This document shows, in pieces, positions 46,738 through 57,777 of a stretch of 64,000 nucleotides of DNA. The number at the start of each line of letters is the position of its first letter. Positions within the stretch are counted from its first letter, which is position 1. The notes beneath the pieces were generated by a model, which saw only the letters and a program-made list of their open reading frames with translations, did not search any database and had not been told where the DNA came from. The translations under genes and the position numbers were made by a program. The DNA is from Gadus chalcogrammus (Eukaryota > Chordata > Actinopteri > Gadiformes > Gadidae): assembly GCF_026213295.1 (NCBI RefSeq), contig NC_079426.1, forward strand, positions 28,189,102-28,253,101. Direction: 5' to 3'.

Positions 46738-47879
46738 AGTGGTGTTTGGGGTATGTTGCTCCTGGTTTTGGGGTATTATCTCTAAACTCTGTTATTAGAG
46801 GTTCAGGGTGGTGGACCTGGTTGGAGGGGCGGCCAGTTGCTCACACTCTGGGCCTCTGATGGAGGACTCACAGGTTCATGCTTGATGACAAGTGCACGGA
46901 AACATCTTCCAAGAATGTCTTACAGTCCTCCAAGCTGATGCTTCTACAATATGTAAAATGGTGAAGCAGTAAGAGAGCCTCGACTCTCAGGGTTCTGTAT
47001 TGTTTGTCTCTTCCGTCCTCAGGCCCTTAGCAGCAGAGGACACCTAATTATTATGTGCAGACACAGGTATTTTAGAGGAGCTTGACTTGAATGAAAGATA
47101 CATTATGCTCTTCTCCATGGCTTCTGGAGAAGCAGTCCCTTCTATATCATCTCAAGTCCAAGAGAGTACTGCTTTGTTTGGACTGACCTGATCCTGAGTG
47201 TAAGGTCATAGACCTCTTACCCGACCACTTGCCTAGCAGGCCCATCTATCCACTAGCTGAAGTCAAGGTTGTTGACTATTGCTTTCCAGGCCTGATAGTT
47301 TTCCTGAGGTTGACCAACCTGATCAGACCAGAAGGGACAGGCTGATTTTAAGCAAGAAAAATACCTGATCACTTTCCCCTCCTGTGTTGGTCCTCTTCTG
47401 TGGCCTGCTTTGGTAAGATGATATTGATGAGGGGGTAGAGAGTGCATGCCGTCTCCATTGGGCTCATCTTCTGGTGGTCTGCTAAGATGTGTCTTAGTGG
47501 AGCATGAGTCCGGTCACTGGGAAGCTCCACTATAAGATTAACTAGCTTGCTTGACATGTAGTGATTGATGACTTTATTTTCGGAAGGTTGTTCATCGGGA
47601 GCATCCTTCCTATCGTTGTCAGCGCTGTTGAGGGTGGCGTGGAATGTCTGCCTTCAATGCCCAGGATTGTAGGATTTTGACTATGCCGTCTTAGTATAGC
47701 AGAAGGTATCAGAGATATGCAGCCACTCTAAACCGGTGCATCATCCTCAAATGAATGAGATCAGTCCCATCATATGAGTTTATAAGCAAAAATGTAAAAG
47801 CACAAGATATCACAAAATATGAGTGTAATAAAAAAGAATATATGTACAGAGCGATTGTAGGCTATTTGCCTACAGGGCA
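46738..47879. other. No gene recognised
   Basis: Sequence without terminal repeats, tandem repeats or recognisable coding motifs on either strand. Confidence 0.4.
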
Positions 47880-49310
47880 AACAGGTCGGCCGATGATGCT
47901 GTCAACATGGGACTGCAATACATACTGCACCATCTCGACTACCCAGGGACGTATGCCAGGATACTGTTTGTGGACTTCAGCTCGGCGTTCAACACCATTA
48001 TCCCTGAAATCCTACATCAGAAGCTCACCCAGTTTGCAGTACCTTTTACCACCTGTCAGTGGATCATCTTCCTGATTGACAGGCAGCAGCATGTCAAACT
48101 GGGGAGCATCTCATCCGAAACCCGGTCCATCAGCACTGGCGCCCCACAGGGGTGTGTCTTCTCCCCGCTGCTCTTCTCCATCTACACTAATGATTGCACC
48201 TCAAAGCAGCCGACCTCAAAGAACCACCTCAAAGAACTCCTGAAGTTTGCAGATGACACCACCTGGATGTTGAAGAGTCTGCTTACAGACAGGAGGTGGA
48301 ACAGCTGCTCCAATGGTGCCGTCAGCACCACCTGGTGTTAAACCACAAGAAGACTGTGGAGATGACTTTCTGAGAAGTCCCTTCCCACTCCCCCCCTCAC
48401 CCTCCAGAACGACAGTGTCCCCTGTCAATTCCTTAAGGTTCCTGGGTACAACCATTTCACAGGACCTAAAATGGTGTCCCCACAGTCTATTCAGAAAAAG
48501 GCCCAGCAGAGGTTATATTTCCTGCGACAACTAAGGAAGTTTAATCTGCCTAAAGAGCTGCTGACCACCTTCTACTCAGACATCATTCAGTCTGTCATCT
48601 CCACCTTAATCACTGTTTGGTTTGGGTCAGCCACCATACGGGATAGGGCAAGACTGCAACGGACAATACGGGCTGCGGAGAGGATCATTGCAGCTGACCT
48701 TCCCACCATCGAGGACCTGTACCAGTCCAGGGTCAGGAAAAGGGCAGAAAATCCACCCTAGATCCCTCACATCCTGGTCAGAAACTGTTCAACCTCCTTC
48801 CCTCTGGTAGGCGATACAGGGCGCTGTTTGTCAAAACCAGCCAACACAAAGTCAGCTTCTTTCCCCAAGCAGTCACTCTGTTAAATGTTCGGAAATAGCC
48901 CCCACCCTTTCACTGAACAAGCTCTGTCTGCATCTACCTCATGTATATTTAACATTTTCAACTCCAATATTGTTATTAATATATTGGCATTGCACTGAAC
49001 TCCCTTGCCCTGTATTTATATTTAGATTGAAATCTTAAATCTCTGACAGTATATTGACTGCACAGATATTGCACCATTTCTTCCCCTTATATTGTTTCTT
49101 CCCCTTACATTATTGTATATTATTTTTTGCAAATGATTATATTGTATTGTAATACTGTATACCTTATATTTCGTACTGTTCTTTCTGTTTTTTGTTTTCT
49201 TTTTAATATAGTAACAATAGGTTAAGTGTTGAACATTGAGAGCAAAGGGTTAAACAAAGTCAAATTCCTTGTTTGTTATGTAAACCTGGCCAATAAAGCT
49301 GAATCTGAAT
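47880..49310 (+). mobile_element. LINE 3 (L2/Rex1-like), 5'-truncated
   Basis: Ends with AAATTCCTTGTTTGT, ACCTGGCCAATAAAGCTGA and ATCTGAAT repeats, the usual tail of fish L2/Rex1-type LINEs. RT coding fragments lie upstream. Confidence 0.85.
47907..48761 (+). pseudogene. LINE 3 reverse transcriptase
   Basis: FVDFSSAFNTIIPEILHQKL (motif A), STGAPQGCVFSPLLFSIYTN, LLKFADDTTWM (motif C) in the first frame, then frame changes at about 48290 and 48460. AQQRLYFLRQLRKFNLPKEL and TIRAAERIIAADLPTIEDLY finish the C-terminal part. Without the N-terminal RT block and endonuclease it is dead. Confidence 0.88.
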
Positions 49311-49311
49311 G

Positions 49312-49800
49312 TGAGTATGTTCAGCACCCACTGGATCGGCTCGCAGCCGAGGGTGAAGCGGCTGGGATGAGGATCAGTACCGCTGAATCGGACACCATGA
49401 CTCTTAGCAGGAAACCGGTGAATGGAGTCCTTAGTCCAATTGAAGGAGTTCTAAGCAGAGGAAAGGCTCATCTGCTTAGAAAGGAGTCAATTGAGGTGCT
49501 ACGGGCATCTGGTAAGGATGCCCACTGGGCGCCACCATTGGTAGGAGTTCCAGGCACGACCAGTTGGGAGGAGACCTAGGAGAAGACCAAGGACTAGGTG
49601 GAGAGATTATATCTCAGCACTGGCCGGGGAATGCCTCGGTATCCCCCCGTCAGAGATGGTCAATGTGGCCTGGGAAAGGGAAGACTTGGGGGTCTTGAAA
49701 TCTGGGGCCCCCTGCTTCAGCCCCGACCCCGGATAAGCGGATTACGATGAGGATGACAAAGAGGATGAGGGCCCCACTTAGACTGAATGCATGCATGAAT
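49312..49800 (+). pseudogene. RTE/Rex3-like LINE 3' fragment
   Basis: DRLAAEGEAAGMRISTAESD then MTLSRKPVNGVL corresponds to the RT thumb region of RTE-type LINEs, and RRPRTRWRDYISALAGECLG with AWEREDLGVL to the C-terminal end. The run ends in CCCCGGATAAGCGGATTACG then ATGAGGATGA, like RTE/Rex3 tails. Internal deletion and frame changes. Confidence 0.78.
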
Positions 49801-50772
49801 AAGAAGCACTGCACATAAATAGTGTTTGCACAATAAGTAGTCAGGCAAATCTGTTATGCTTGGTTCAATCAGGAACTTCTATGCACAGTGTAACAGGCTG
49901 GACAGTCAGAGACTGCCGAGTGACAACAATTGTCACAATATTTATTCAAAGCTGTACCGTTAAAGGTCTTAAAAGAGTGGGAGGGAATAAGGAATTGTGA
50001 CGCCCGGCTCTGTGCCTTGAGCACTAGGCCTATTCCTCCCTCTGCCTGTAAGGGTATTGGAATATGACTGTGGTTTTATATTGTTTATGTATGGTACTGT
50101 TCCCTGTGGCCTGCAGGAGGAGGTAGAGTGTTCCTGGCGTAATGAGGGAATTGGAGGCAGCAGTGTCCTGTGGCCCCATTCTCTCTCTCTCTCTGATGGA
50201 CGCGGTTTGACGGCTGGATGCAGGGGATCGCATTGTCTTCTCTGCGCCCATGTTGATTTATGGAACTGCCTGTCAATAAATATAGTTTATTGTAATAAAC
50301 GTTACCCGACGGTGTCTGTCTCCCTATGTTCAACCCCTTTGAGCCGAGGCGTTTGTGACAGAATCAAGTTCGCTTTCAAAGTTCATGTCAAAACCAGAGA
50401 ATGAGAAATACCACTCAAAAGGTCCACGAGTAGCTGGAGACACAAGGAGATTAAAAACACAGTATTTTGTGTGTTTTGGGTAACATCTGGTAATAGTATC
50501 GGACAATGTGATCTCCAACCTAAAGGGCAGTTGTTTGTATAGGTTGTCCAAAACGATCCATATCAACGTTTGCTAGTACAGCACTCCCGATCGACTTTTC
50601 GAGGAAACAGCAAAACGTCACCGTGGGAGTGTGTGTGGTGATGGCTGGTTTAAGCAGCCTCAGGTGGCGGAGTCTGATTGGACGCTGGGGCTGGGTGAGG
50701 CAGAACACCTGTTGCACATTGAGTAATCAGTATGCAACAGGTTAAACCAGCCATCATCCACACAGCACCAGT
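49801..50772. other. Unassigned, with a 22-bp inverted repeat
   Basis: GTGTGGTGATGGCTGGTTTA at about 50634 and TAAACCAGCCATCATCCACA at about 50742 are inverted. A CT microsatellite lies at about 50182-50195. This could be part of an LTR cut by the element at 50773 (see 54397-54490), but that is unproven. Confidence 0.35.
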
Positions 50773-51199
50773 GCCCTATACCACGAAGCTCGCTGAACAT
50801 ACCCAGGCTTTCTTGGTAAAACCTGGCTCAACAGAGCCGCAACTCGCAATCAGAGTTAAATGGTACCACGAAGCTCACTTTAGATTCAATTAGTTGAACC
50901 AGGTTTTCCGCTTTAGGTTCAGTGCGCGTTCACGTGAAAGGGGCGTTTTTTGCGTCATTTTTCTCACCTTTACGATAGATCAAGCAGTCTATATGAGTAT
51001 AAGTGAAAAGATTCTGCATATTGTCTGTAAAATAACTGCCAAATGCAGAATTGTTCGCCATTAATCCAAATAGAATGATGATGATTTAAAAATGCATAAG
51101 CAACGTCCATCCTGCCTTATTCTATCATTTAGGGAATTCACTTTAAATACACCCTATTTAAGAAATGTAGGCCTATCGCATGTTTTCGACCGCTGAGAG

Positions 51200-51510
51200 G
51201 TAGCGGCTGTAGCATAGTGGATTAGTATAAGACCCGAACGCCAGCGACCGGGGTTCAAATTCGCCGGTCTATCAACATGCATTTTACCCCCATAGATGTG
51301 GTGCCAGCACGGCCTTGAAAATATGGGTTCAAGTTCGAAATAAGCACAAAAATATAATTCCACAAACTTTAGTGAATAAGTATTCCATATGCATGAGAAT
51401 TAAATAAAAATAAATAATAATTTTTTTTATTAAATAATAAATAAAATTTAAATAATTTCCCTCTGGGATTATTAAAGTATTTATCTATCTATCTATCTAT
51501 CTATCTATTA
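51200..51510 (+). mobile_element. tRNA-derived SINE with TATC tail
   Basis: Pol III box A-like TAGCATAGTGG (51210-51220) and box B GGTTCAAATTC (51252-51262) are spaced about 31 nt. The 3' part ends in CCCTCTGGGATTATTAAAGT and a (TATC)n tail at 51482-51508, the usual LINE-derived SINE tail in fish. Confidence 0.6.
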
Positions 51511-51539
51511 GGACTTTTTAAGCTTCACATAAATTCGCG

Positions 51540-51610
51540 TCACTTGGGAGTCGAACCCCCCGAGCAGAAATTCAAGACTGACGCGCTACCTCCACTCTAG
51601 CACAGTCATT
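51540..51610 (-). mobile_element. tRNA-like SINE head on minus strand
   Basis: Minus strand reads TAGCGCGTCAG (51578-51588) and, about 25 nt later, GGGGTTCGACTCCC (51546-51559), tRNA D-arm and T-arm sequences. The intervening anticodon region does not fold convincingly and the acceptor stem is missing, so this is a SINE or tRNA pseudogene rather than a working tRNA. Confidence 0.5.
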
Positions 51611-51765
51611 GAGACACAATGCGCAACAGTAATCATTGTCTACATAAGGTCCAAAAGAACGATCAAATAACGAACACCCTCTCATGAGAATCTGTATCTC
51701 TCATAAAGAACCCCAATTTCGTTGTTTGCACAATGACAATAAAGTCTGAAATCTGAATATCGTCA
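51610..51765 (+). repeat. LINE 3' tail fragment
   Basis: CCAATTTCGTTGTTTGCACA then ATGACAATAAAGTCTGAAAT is a typical fish L2 tail; no coding part. Confidence 0.6.
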
Positions 51766-52013
51766 GACAATGCCAAGGGATCGGGGGCCCGTTTCAGAAA
51801 GCAGGTTTAGTGAAAAATCTGAGTTAGTAAACCCTGAGATGAGAGAAACTCTGGTTTTTCAGTTTCACAAAGCCAGTTCAGCTTTACTCTGAGTCAGTTA
51901 CCCTGGCAACATACTCCGTGAACCTAACCTGCTCGCTGGCAGGTTTTCTTCAACTAACCCCGAGTTTCTCCTGCTCTTAAGTTGAAGCCTGCAGACTGAA
52001 GGCAGTGGCAGAC

Positions 52014-53306
52014 ATGGCGTGTCCTTTTATTGAAGAGCCAGTTGATGTCGAGGCGCAGATACTTGGATGTTTTATCATTCCCTGATGAGTAGCTACCTGT
52101 TTGAGCGTTTCCGTTTCTCTGCATCATCAATAATTTATATAAACAATATTCTCAGCCCTCACATCGCTCACATGACACATCGTGGACACGCTCAGTTCCG
52201 AGCAAATTTTTTGTATTGCACTTTTGTTTTGTTTTGCCAACGGCAGTTTTTTGTATAACGTTGGTGATGCAGAGCATGTGTCCAAGGAAACTGTCTGTCG
52301 GGCTGTCCGAAATGTGACACTTGCACTGAAACGGCTACTATGCACGTTTGTAGTGTTCCCAAGTCACAGACCCACCAGACTTCTCAAAGAAGAGTTCCAC
52401 AGAATTGCAGGTATCAGTCTACGCAGTAATTCATTCATGTCATAAAGCTTTGAGACTTGAAGCACTAATCAGTCAATTTGATATATTTTAGGGTTTCCAG
52501 GTGTGATGGCTGCATAGATGGCACTCACATTCCTATCATAGCTCCTTCAATAAATGAAGGAGATTATGTGAATAGGAAATCTGTCCACAGCATTAATGTA
52601 CAGGTAGGCCTAAATAGTAGCCTTTAATATTCCAAATGAAATATGCTTCACTATATAGCTAATTACTGTTCTCCACTGTGAAGATCATATGTGACGCAGC
52701 CCACATGATAAATAATGTGGAAGCGAAGTGGCCTGGGTCTGTGTATGACTCACAAATGTTTCTTGAGTCTACACTGAGTGCCAGATTTGCCCGTGGTGAG
52801 TTTATATATATCGTTTATATATCCAGTATATAGTTATATCCTATGATCAATATTTTGTTTCCTCCTATTACAACTGAAACAATAAAGTGTATCTTGTATT
52901 ATCATAGGAGAGTTTGATGGTTATCTATTCGGAGACAGAGGGTACCCCTGCCAGCGCTATCTGCTGACCCCTTACCCTGACCCTGACCCTTGCCCACAGC
53001 AACACTACAACTTGGCTCACTGCAGGACACGAGCCAGAGTGGAGATGACCATTGGCATACTCAAGGCCCGGTTCCAGTGCCTTCGTAGGCTCAGGGTCAC
53101 CCCGGAAAGGGCTTGTGACATTATAGTGGCATGTTTGGTTCTCCACAACATTGCCACTATTAGAGGAGAACAATGTCCTACTCTTTCCCCCAATGATCCA
53201 GATAATAATCCTGACCCCCCTGCTGATGCACGAGATGGAAGAGCTGTTAGAGACATGATATGCTTCAATCATTTCCAACTGACTCTGCCTTTTTTCTGTT
53301 GGCTAT
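52014..53306 (+). pseudogene. Harbinger nuclease (HARBI1-like), multi-exon
   Basis: The first exon (52014-52415) reads FERFRFSASSIIYINNILSP and, in shifted frames, NVGDAEHVSKETVCRAVRNV. Further exons at about 52493-52602 ([20 protein letters not shown], first catalytic Asp), 52681-52795 (CDAAHMINNVEAKWPGSVYD) and 52907-53306 (GYLFGDRGYPCQRYLLTPYP with the second Asp; RARVEMTIGILKARFQCLRR with the Glu) have GT/AG borders. The DDE triad is therefore complete; frameshifts at about 52080 and 52200 and one near 52500 disable the N-terminal half. Confidence 0.88.
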
Positions 53307-53542
53307 AATGGTGGTCAAATTTTAAGATAACCAGAAAACACAAATTTTGAGACTTGTATGTATAAAAGGCATTTAGGTGTTGCTTTCATATAGACAATTT
53401 TAAATACTTGCAGTGTTGGGATTTTTCTTTGTTTAGCACATTTCCCTAATTACTTAAATATATCTCTCACATGTTGAATGCAGCCACTAAATGCTGTTTA
53501 ATGAGGGCAGGCTAAACAACATCACAATTGCTTGTACTTAAA

Positions 53543-53878
53543 TTATACCTTATCTGTTTGAACTACATTTTTATATTTCATTTTTAGTTGCAGCCAAGTC
53601 CGTTTGGGGCCTGTTGGGTTGCACCTGTGCGCACAAACACACATATGGAATATAATTGTTGAATAAGTGGAACATTCAAGAGAAAACATTTTATTTTTCT
53701 CAAATACTCTAACTCTGTCAGCTATTTTTTTCCACGCGAGCTCCCGCTTTTTGGCTGCTGCCATAGTATTGCTTTTTAGTAAAAAGATATGCTCGCTTTC
53801 TGCATATGCAGTCATTAAGATTTGCAACTCCGCTGGGGAGAAGTAGGAGGATCGAGGCTTGTTAGTACTTGTTGCCAT
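53543..53878 (-). CDS. Harbinger Myb/SANT-like DNA-binding protein, exon
   Basis: MATSTNKPRSSYFSPAELQI, LMTAYAESEHIFLLKSNTMA, then AAAKKRELAWKKIADRVR is the N-terminal Myb/SANT-like domain used by Harbinger transposons to bind their ends and import the nuclease. The open frame after KIADRV is probably intron; downstream LKMKYKNVVQ-like sequence at about 53595 (WLQLKMKYKN) suggests the next exon. Confidence 0.75.
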   Translation of the reverse strand: MATSTNKPRSSYFSPAELQILMTAYAESEHIFLLKSNTMAAAKKRELAWKKIADRVRVFEKNKMFSLECSTYSTIIFHMCVCAHRCNPTGPKRTWLQLKMKYKNVVQTDKV

Positions 53879-54396
53879 GGTGAATCATGTTATCTGTGTT
53901 CCATTGATGAGGGCTTTTTATATCCTCATGCACGAGCTTCACTCAGAGTTACCTTGACTCAGAGTTGATTGAACTAAGCGTTATCACCTGTTCTGAAACC
54001 GAAAATTCGGTTTTACAGCTCAGAGTTGGTCAACCTAGAGTTAAGGTTTTAACTTAGAGTTTGTTGAACCTGCTTTCTGAAACGGGCCCCGGTTCTGTCC
54101 CGTAAAACCCTTGTCTCCGGAGAGTCGCCTGTACGAGAAGTGCGCCGGGGTCCACGGGAACACCCACAAATGGTGACGCCATTGTCAGAGGAGGGGCTAG
54201 GAAGCTGCGCACGCCGATTTAAGTAGCCGATCTCCGGCTAGACTAAAAACTGCTCCCGACCAGGTTTGGTTGCGAGCATAAGTCACCATGGTGATACAGC
54301 GACGCTAAAAGAGATCGACTTTCGTGGTACAACTAACCCAGGCTTGGAGCTCAACATACCTCGCTAACCCTCTAAGCGAGCTTCGTGGTACAGGGC

Positions 54397-54493
54397 CCGG
54401 GCCATGTGTCATTATTCACAGCCCTTTCTCAATAAACCGGTCTTTCAACACCACCACCCTGCGTCCTTTTGTTTGGTGGCAGCCAACTTGGTT
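54397..54493 (+). repeat. Possible LTR 3' end
   Basis: CTTTCTCAATAAACCGG carries a polyadenylation signal and is followed about 40 bp later by TTTGTTTGGTGGCAGCC, which looks like the LTR/primer-site junction of some fish LTR elements. No matching LTR start was confirmed. Confidence 0.3.
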
Positions 54494-54501
54494 GTGTGCA
54501 G

Positions 54502-55124
54502 TAGTGGTGCCGAGATGATGCCTCAAGAAACGTCAAAGCCTCGCAGCCAGATGAACCATCAAAGTGGTTCGACCTCGAAGCTTCAAATGAGTACGCTAGG
54601 GACACCTAGTGGTGAATTAAATTATGATGAAAGAAAGAGTTTCCTGTGATGATGTGATGTTTGCTTCGTACAACATCAAGACGTTTAAGAATTAAAGTAA
54701 TTTCAGTGATACGTGTGAGTGTGCCGTTCATAAATATCTCCAGAGCTCATGGTAGAGAACAAATCATTTGACAAAGATTTTAAGTCATCCCGGGCAAAAT
54801 AGATTGTCTTATAACTACAGTAGCCTACTAATAATTGTAATAATAGAACTGCATGATGACTGAGAATGAGTGTGATTAATTACATATCCATAAAAGTGAT
54901 CTTGGAACTGGGTAGGGTCTTCTTTTTGTAAAAATGTGCCAATTGTGAACAACAATAAATTCTATTCTATTCATATCGCGGAACAGCCCGAGATGAAGCC
55001 TTGAACGTCACACGCTACGTCATTTCGCCTATGTGAATCCTACTCGATACGGAGCTTCGCTGGGGGAGGAGCCGAGGTACTCGACACACGCCCCGATGCC
55101 TCGACGCAAACCATAACATCACTA
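54502..55124. mobile_element. hAT MITE with 8-bp TSD
   Basis: Starts TAGTGGTGCCGAGATGATGC and ends ATAACATCACTA, flanked by GTGTGCAG on both sides (54494-54501, 55125-55132). GCCTCGACGCAAACC and GATGCCTC-type subterminal repeats occur on both sides. Non-coding. Confidence 0.88.
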
Positions 55125-55132
55125 GTGTGCAG

Positions 55133-55751
55133 TATGGACGTTTTTACCGTCAGGTATGACAATATATTGTCTGCCAAAACAAAATGGATGACAATTGTTA
55201 TTAGTTTTGGCATTGAAATGCACTGTAACAATTCTAGCAATAAATGTCCATTTCATTTTTGTAATCTTCAGTCGGTGAATGTATATGATGGGAACTGTGG
55301 TTTAGGGTTGGGGTTAGGGTATTTTGTATCAGGTTCCCTAGTTTTACTATTAATAACCAAGAGCAAAATATGATCTGCCATTTTGATTAGGACATCCATA
55401 TTCCCTCCCAATAACACCAAAGAGAAGATCAACGCTTTCAAAAGTTTCACTTTTATTCTTTGTTGTTAAAGTTGGTACAAAACCTGTTGAAAAAAGTCAT
55501 CTTCTGCTTTTAAAGCCAGAGGGCTCTCCAGAACAGAGTGATGCTGAGGGAGTTCAGGAAGTGGATGAAACATGAATTTAGAAAACCAAGCCCTTATCTC
55601 AATGCAAAGGAGGTTTTGGATGTGAAGCCTATTTACTTTTGCAAAGGAAAATATTTGTTTCACAAATCAAAAAGAGGTCATCTCCAGACCTCCAAACTAC
55701 AGTGGGTCAGAAAGCTGTGTGTGTGAGAGATAGGCTACACACACACACACA
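55133..55751. other. No gene recognised
   Basis: Unique-looking sequence; GGGTTGGGGTTAGGGT at about 55305 is too short to be a telomeric array. A short CA run ends the stretch. Confidence 0.4.
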
Positions 55752-56260
55752 CAGGCCCGCCGACAGGTGGGGACAAACGGGTACGTTGTCCCGGGCCCTG
55801 GACTGGCCCTGGAATGGGGGGGGGGGCATAACTGGACCCCCATGAAGTTGGGATTAATTATTGTATGTATACTTCAAAATGTGTTGATTTAGAGAAGAAA
55901 AGTGCTTTATTTGCATTCAATTAATGACTCCTAGATTGTTTGCCTTCATTGCCCTTGAAAAAACGGCCAATAACCCCCTATCACCCCTATGCCAAAATGG
56001 TTTGGTCTTTGGAGAAGAAAAAAGACGACATCATTCCATTAGTGGTCAGTGCGCGAGTTGATTCAACATGCACAAGTCAGGAGCCCTGAAAAAAAAAGAA
56101 AGGCGAAAAAGAGAGGAAGAAGCCGAAAGCCTGAGGGGATCTCTTTATAAATATTTCAGAAAAGACTCAGGTGATGCTGCAGGTACCAGTAAAGGCAGCT
56201 GTGCAGCACAGCCAGGTAAGACACAGCCAACTTTTTCCAGCCCCGTCGTCAAGTAACACA
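55752..56260 (+). mobile_element. hAT element, left part only
   Basis: CAGGCCCGCCGACAGG followed by GTACGTTGTCCCGGGCCC is a typical left terminus of a fish hAT group with ZMYM1-like transposases. The start of such a protein follows at 56068. The right end is not in the window before the retroviral LTR at 56657. Confidence 0.65.
56068..56256 (+). pseudogene. hAT transposase N-terminal exon
   Basis: MHKSGALKKKERRKREEEAE then RGSLYKYFRKDSGDAAG resembles the Lys/Glu-rich N-terminus and the FFK/YFRK motif of ZMYM1/TTF-type hAT transposases. A possible donor (CCAG|GTAAGA at 56213) is followed by intron-like sequence. The zinc finger and catalytic region are absent. Confidence 0.6.
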
Positions 56261-56656
56261 GGCACAGGCGGCGTGTCAAACATATTAGCGCAGGACCACA
56301 TGAGCAAGTCACAAGGAGATCAATATCAGACAGACAGGGGGCATTGAATAATTTGATAACCACAACGGCTTTATTACACTGTGTTTCATACGCCTATATC
56401 TAATTGAATCTTAGAATATGCACATTACCCCGCAAATAGGCCCATGTCCAAATCAAATGTTTCAGGCAGGCACGCGCTGCGCACTCCAATCAGGCTGAAT
56501 TGATTTGAGAATCATTCCCAGTCAGCTGAATTACAGCCAGTGTAACGCGGCTCATGGTTTAAAATAAGCCAGTGGCATGGCAACATGTGAAATTGCCATT
56601 TAGATAGAGTTGGATGTAACGAATGGGTTATAAACGTGACGTTTTGGGGTAGCCTG

Positions 56657-57428
56657 TGTTGGGAAAAATAACCTGCTGAGTACATCACATGTACATTATA
56701 AATATAGCTAACTCCTACCCTAGCCTGATGAGCACATCACATGGACACATTACAATATAGTCAACTCTTGCTCTAACCCAACGAACACAAACATGATAAT
56801 ATATAGTCAGGTCAAGGCCGGAGCTGAAGGCCCCATCTCCCAGGCTGGCAGATGGTGGACACTCAGACAATGCACCAGTCATCCTCAAGAACGGGAGAGC
56901 CACATTAATTTATCAAACAGGAGACATATTGAGAGCTGTTCCCCGTTAGGAGGAACCAAGAGATACCCCTGCCCACACCAGGGGCCTGAGAGCCACATTA
57001 AATTATCACACAGGAGACATTTTGGGGGGGCACTCCCCCGTTTTAATTTATCACACCGGAGACACGAGGAGCTCTCCCCCGTTACGAAGCTCTCCCAGGG
57101 CCTGGGAGCCAAGACCAAGCAAAACACACAGAACCACACACACCTCAAACGCCCACACCTCATCGAGAGGAGGATACAGCATAAAAACTGTACCACACAG
57201 GGACTCTTCACCCTTCTTCTGAAGCAGACCTTCCACGGAGGCGAAGCTCCGGACGAACCATCAGCGCTGATTAGGGACTTAGACATATTCGATTTCTCAC
57301 GCTTTATGACTCTGTATAACCGTTGCCACTTTACTTAATAAATCCAAGGTCCTCGTGCCGACAGACTTTATTACCTCTCCGTCTCATTTCATCTGGTCCA
57401 GTAACTAGACAGACCGTTTTTCCCCACA
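56657..57428 (+). repeat. 5' LTR
   Basis: Begins TGTTGGGAAAA, identical to 63990-64000, and ends TTTTTCCCCACA, an imperfect inverted match to the start, in TG..CA form. U3 contains two sets of direct repeats (GAGCCACATTAATTTATCA at 56895 and 56990, a third shorter copy at 57041). A TATA-like ATAAAAA (57181) is followed by AATAAA (57337-57342) within about 155 bp, placing R between them. Confidence 0.88.
57337..57342 (+). promoter_or_regulatory. LTR polyadenylation signal
   Basis: AATAAA about 86 bp before the LTR end. Confidence 0.7.
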
Positions 57429-57431
57429 ATT

Positions 57432-57450
57432 TGGTGACCACCGACGTGAT
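57432..57450 (+). promoter_or_regulatory. Primer binding site, tRNA-Trp type
   Basis: TGGTGACC and CCGACGTGAT are complementary to the 3' end of vertebrate tRNA-Trp, with one extra A between the two blocks. It lies three bases after the LTR end. The inserted base is either a mutation in this copy or variation in the tRNA. Confidence 0.75.
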
Positions 57451-57777
57451 TTTTTCTGAATTGAACCGCAACTGGGAAACGAGAGACGGAGAGCGGCACG
57501 GCCTCGAGACCCCGGAGCACCGGACCGATTCCTGCAGTCTCACCTCGCGTACGCCCAACAAAAGGTAGGCAGAACCTGTTGATAAAATCCAAACTCTGCA
57601 TAGTTATATAGGAACCACATTCGGAGGTGAGACTGTGAGAGCGGTTCGCTACGGGATATCTCGTGGGGACGAATAGAGTTGCATTCCAGCATTTCCCCAT
57701 AAACCCGATTGACCCTGAACGCGTGACACATCGAATATCGGCTCGTTGCATGGTGAAAGAATACCCTCGAGACCATA

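Larger units (their letters stand above)
51785..54089. mobile_element. PIF/Harbinger element, nearly complete, CGG TSD
   Basis: GGGCCCGTTTCAGAAAGCAG and inverted CTGCTTTCTGAAACGGGCCC form the ends, flanked by CGG (51782-51784, 54090-54092). Both Harbinger genes are present: a multi-exon nuclease on the plus strand and a Myb-like gene on the minus strand, convergent. Confidence 0.92.
50773..54396. mobile_element. Outer TIR element (GCCCTRTACCACGAAGCTCG)
   Basis: The left end GCCCTATACCACGAAGCTCG and right end CGAGCTTCGTGGTACAGGGC are inverted with one mismatch. The pattern is that of a common fish Harbinger/MITE family. No coding sequence of its own is visible; it has been entered by SINE/LINE tails and the Harbinger at 51785. 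Confidence 0.75.

Noticed and set aside
47253..47557. Minus-strand frames at 47.2-47.6 kb as exons
   Set aside because: Overlapping frames, no consensus splice sites and no recognised domain.
51540..51610. Functional tRNA gene on minus strand
   Set aside because: T-arm and D-arm sequences are present but the acceptor stem and a foldable anticodon arm are missing.
54324..54649. Coding frames near 54.3-54.6 kb
   Set aside because: They cross the ends of two different mobile elements and have no homology.
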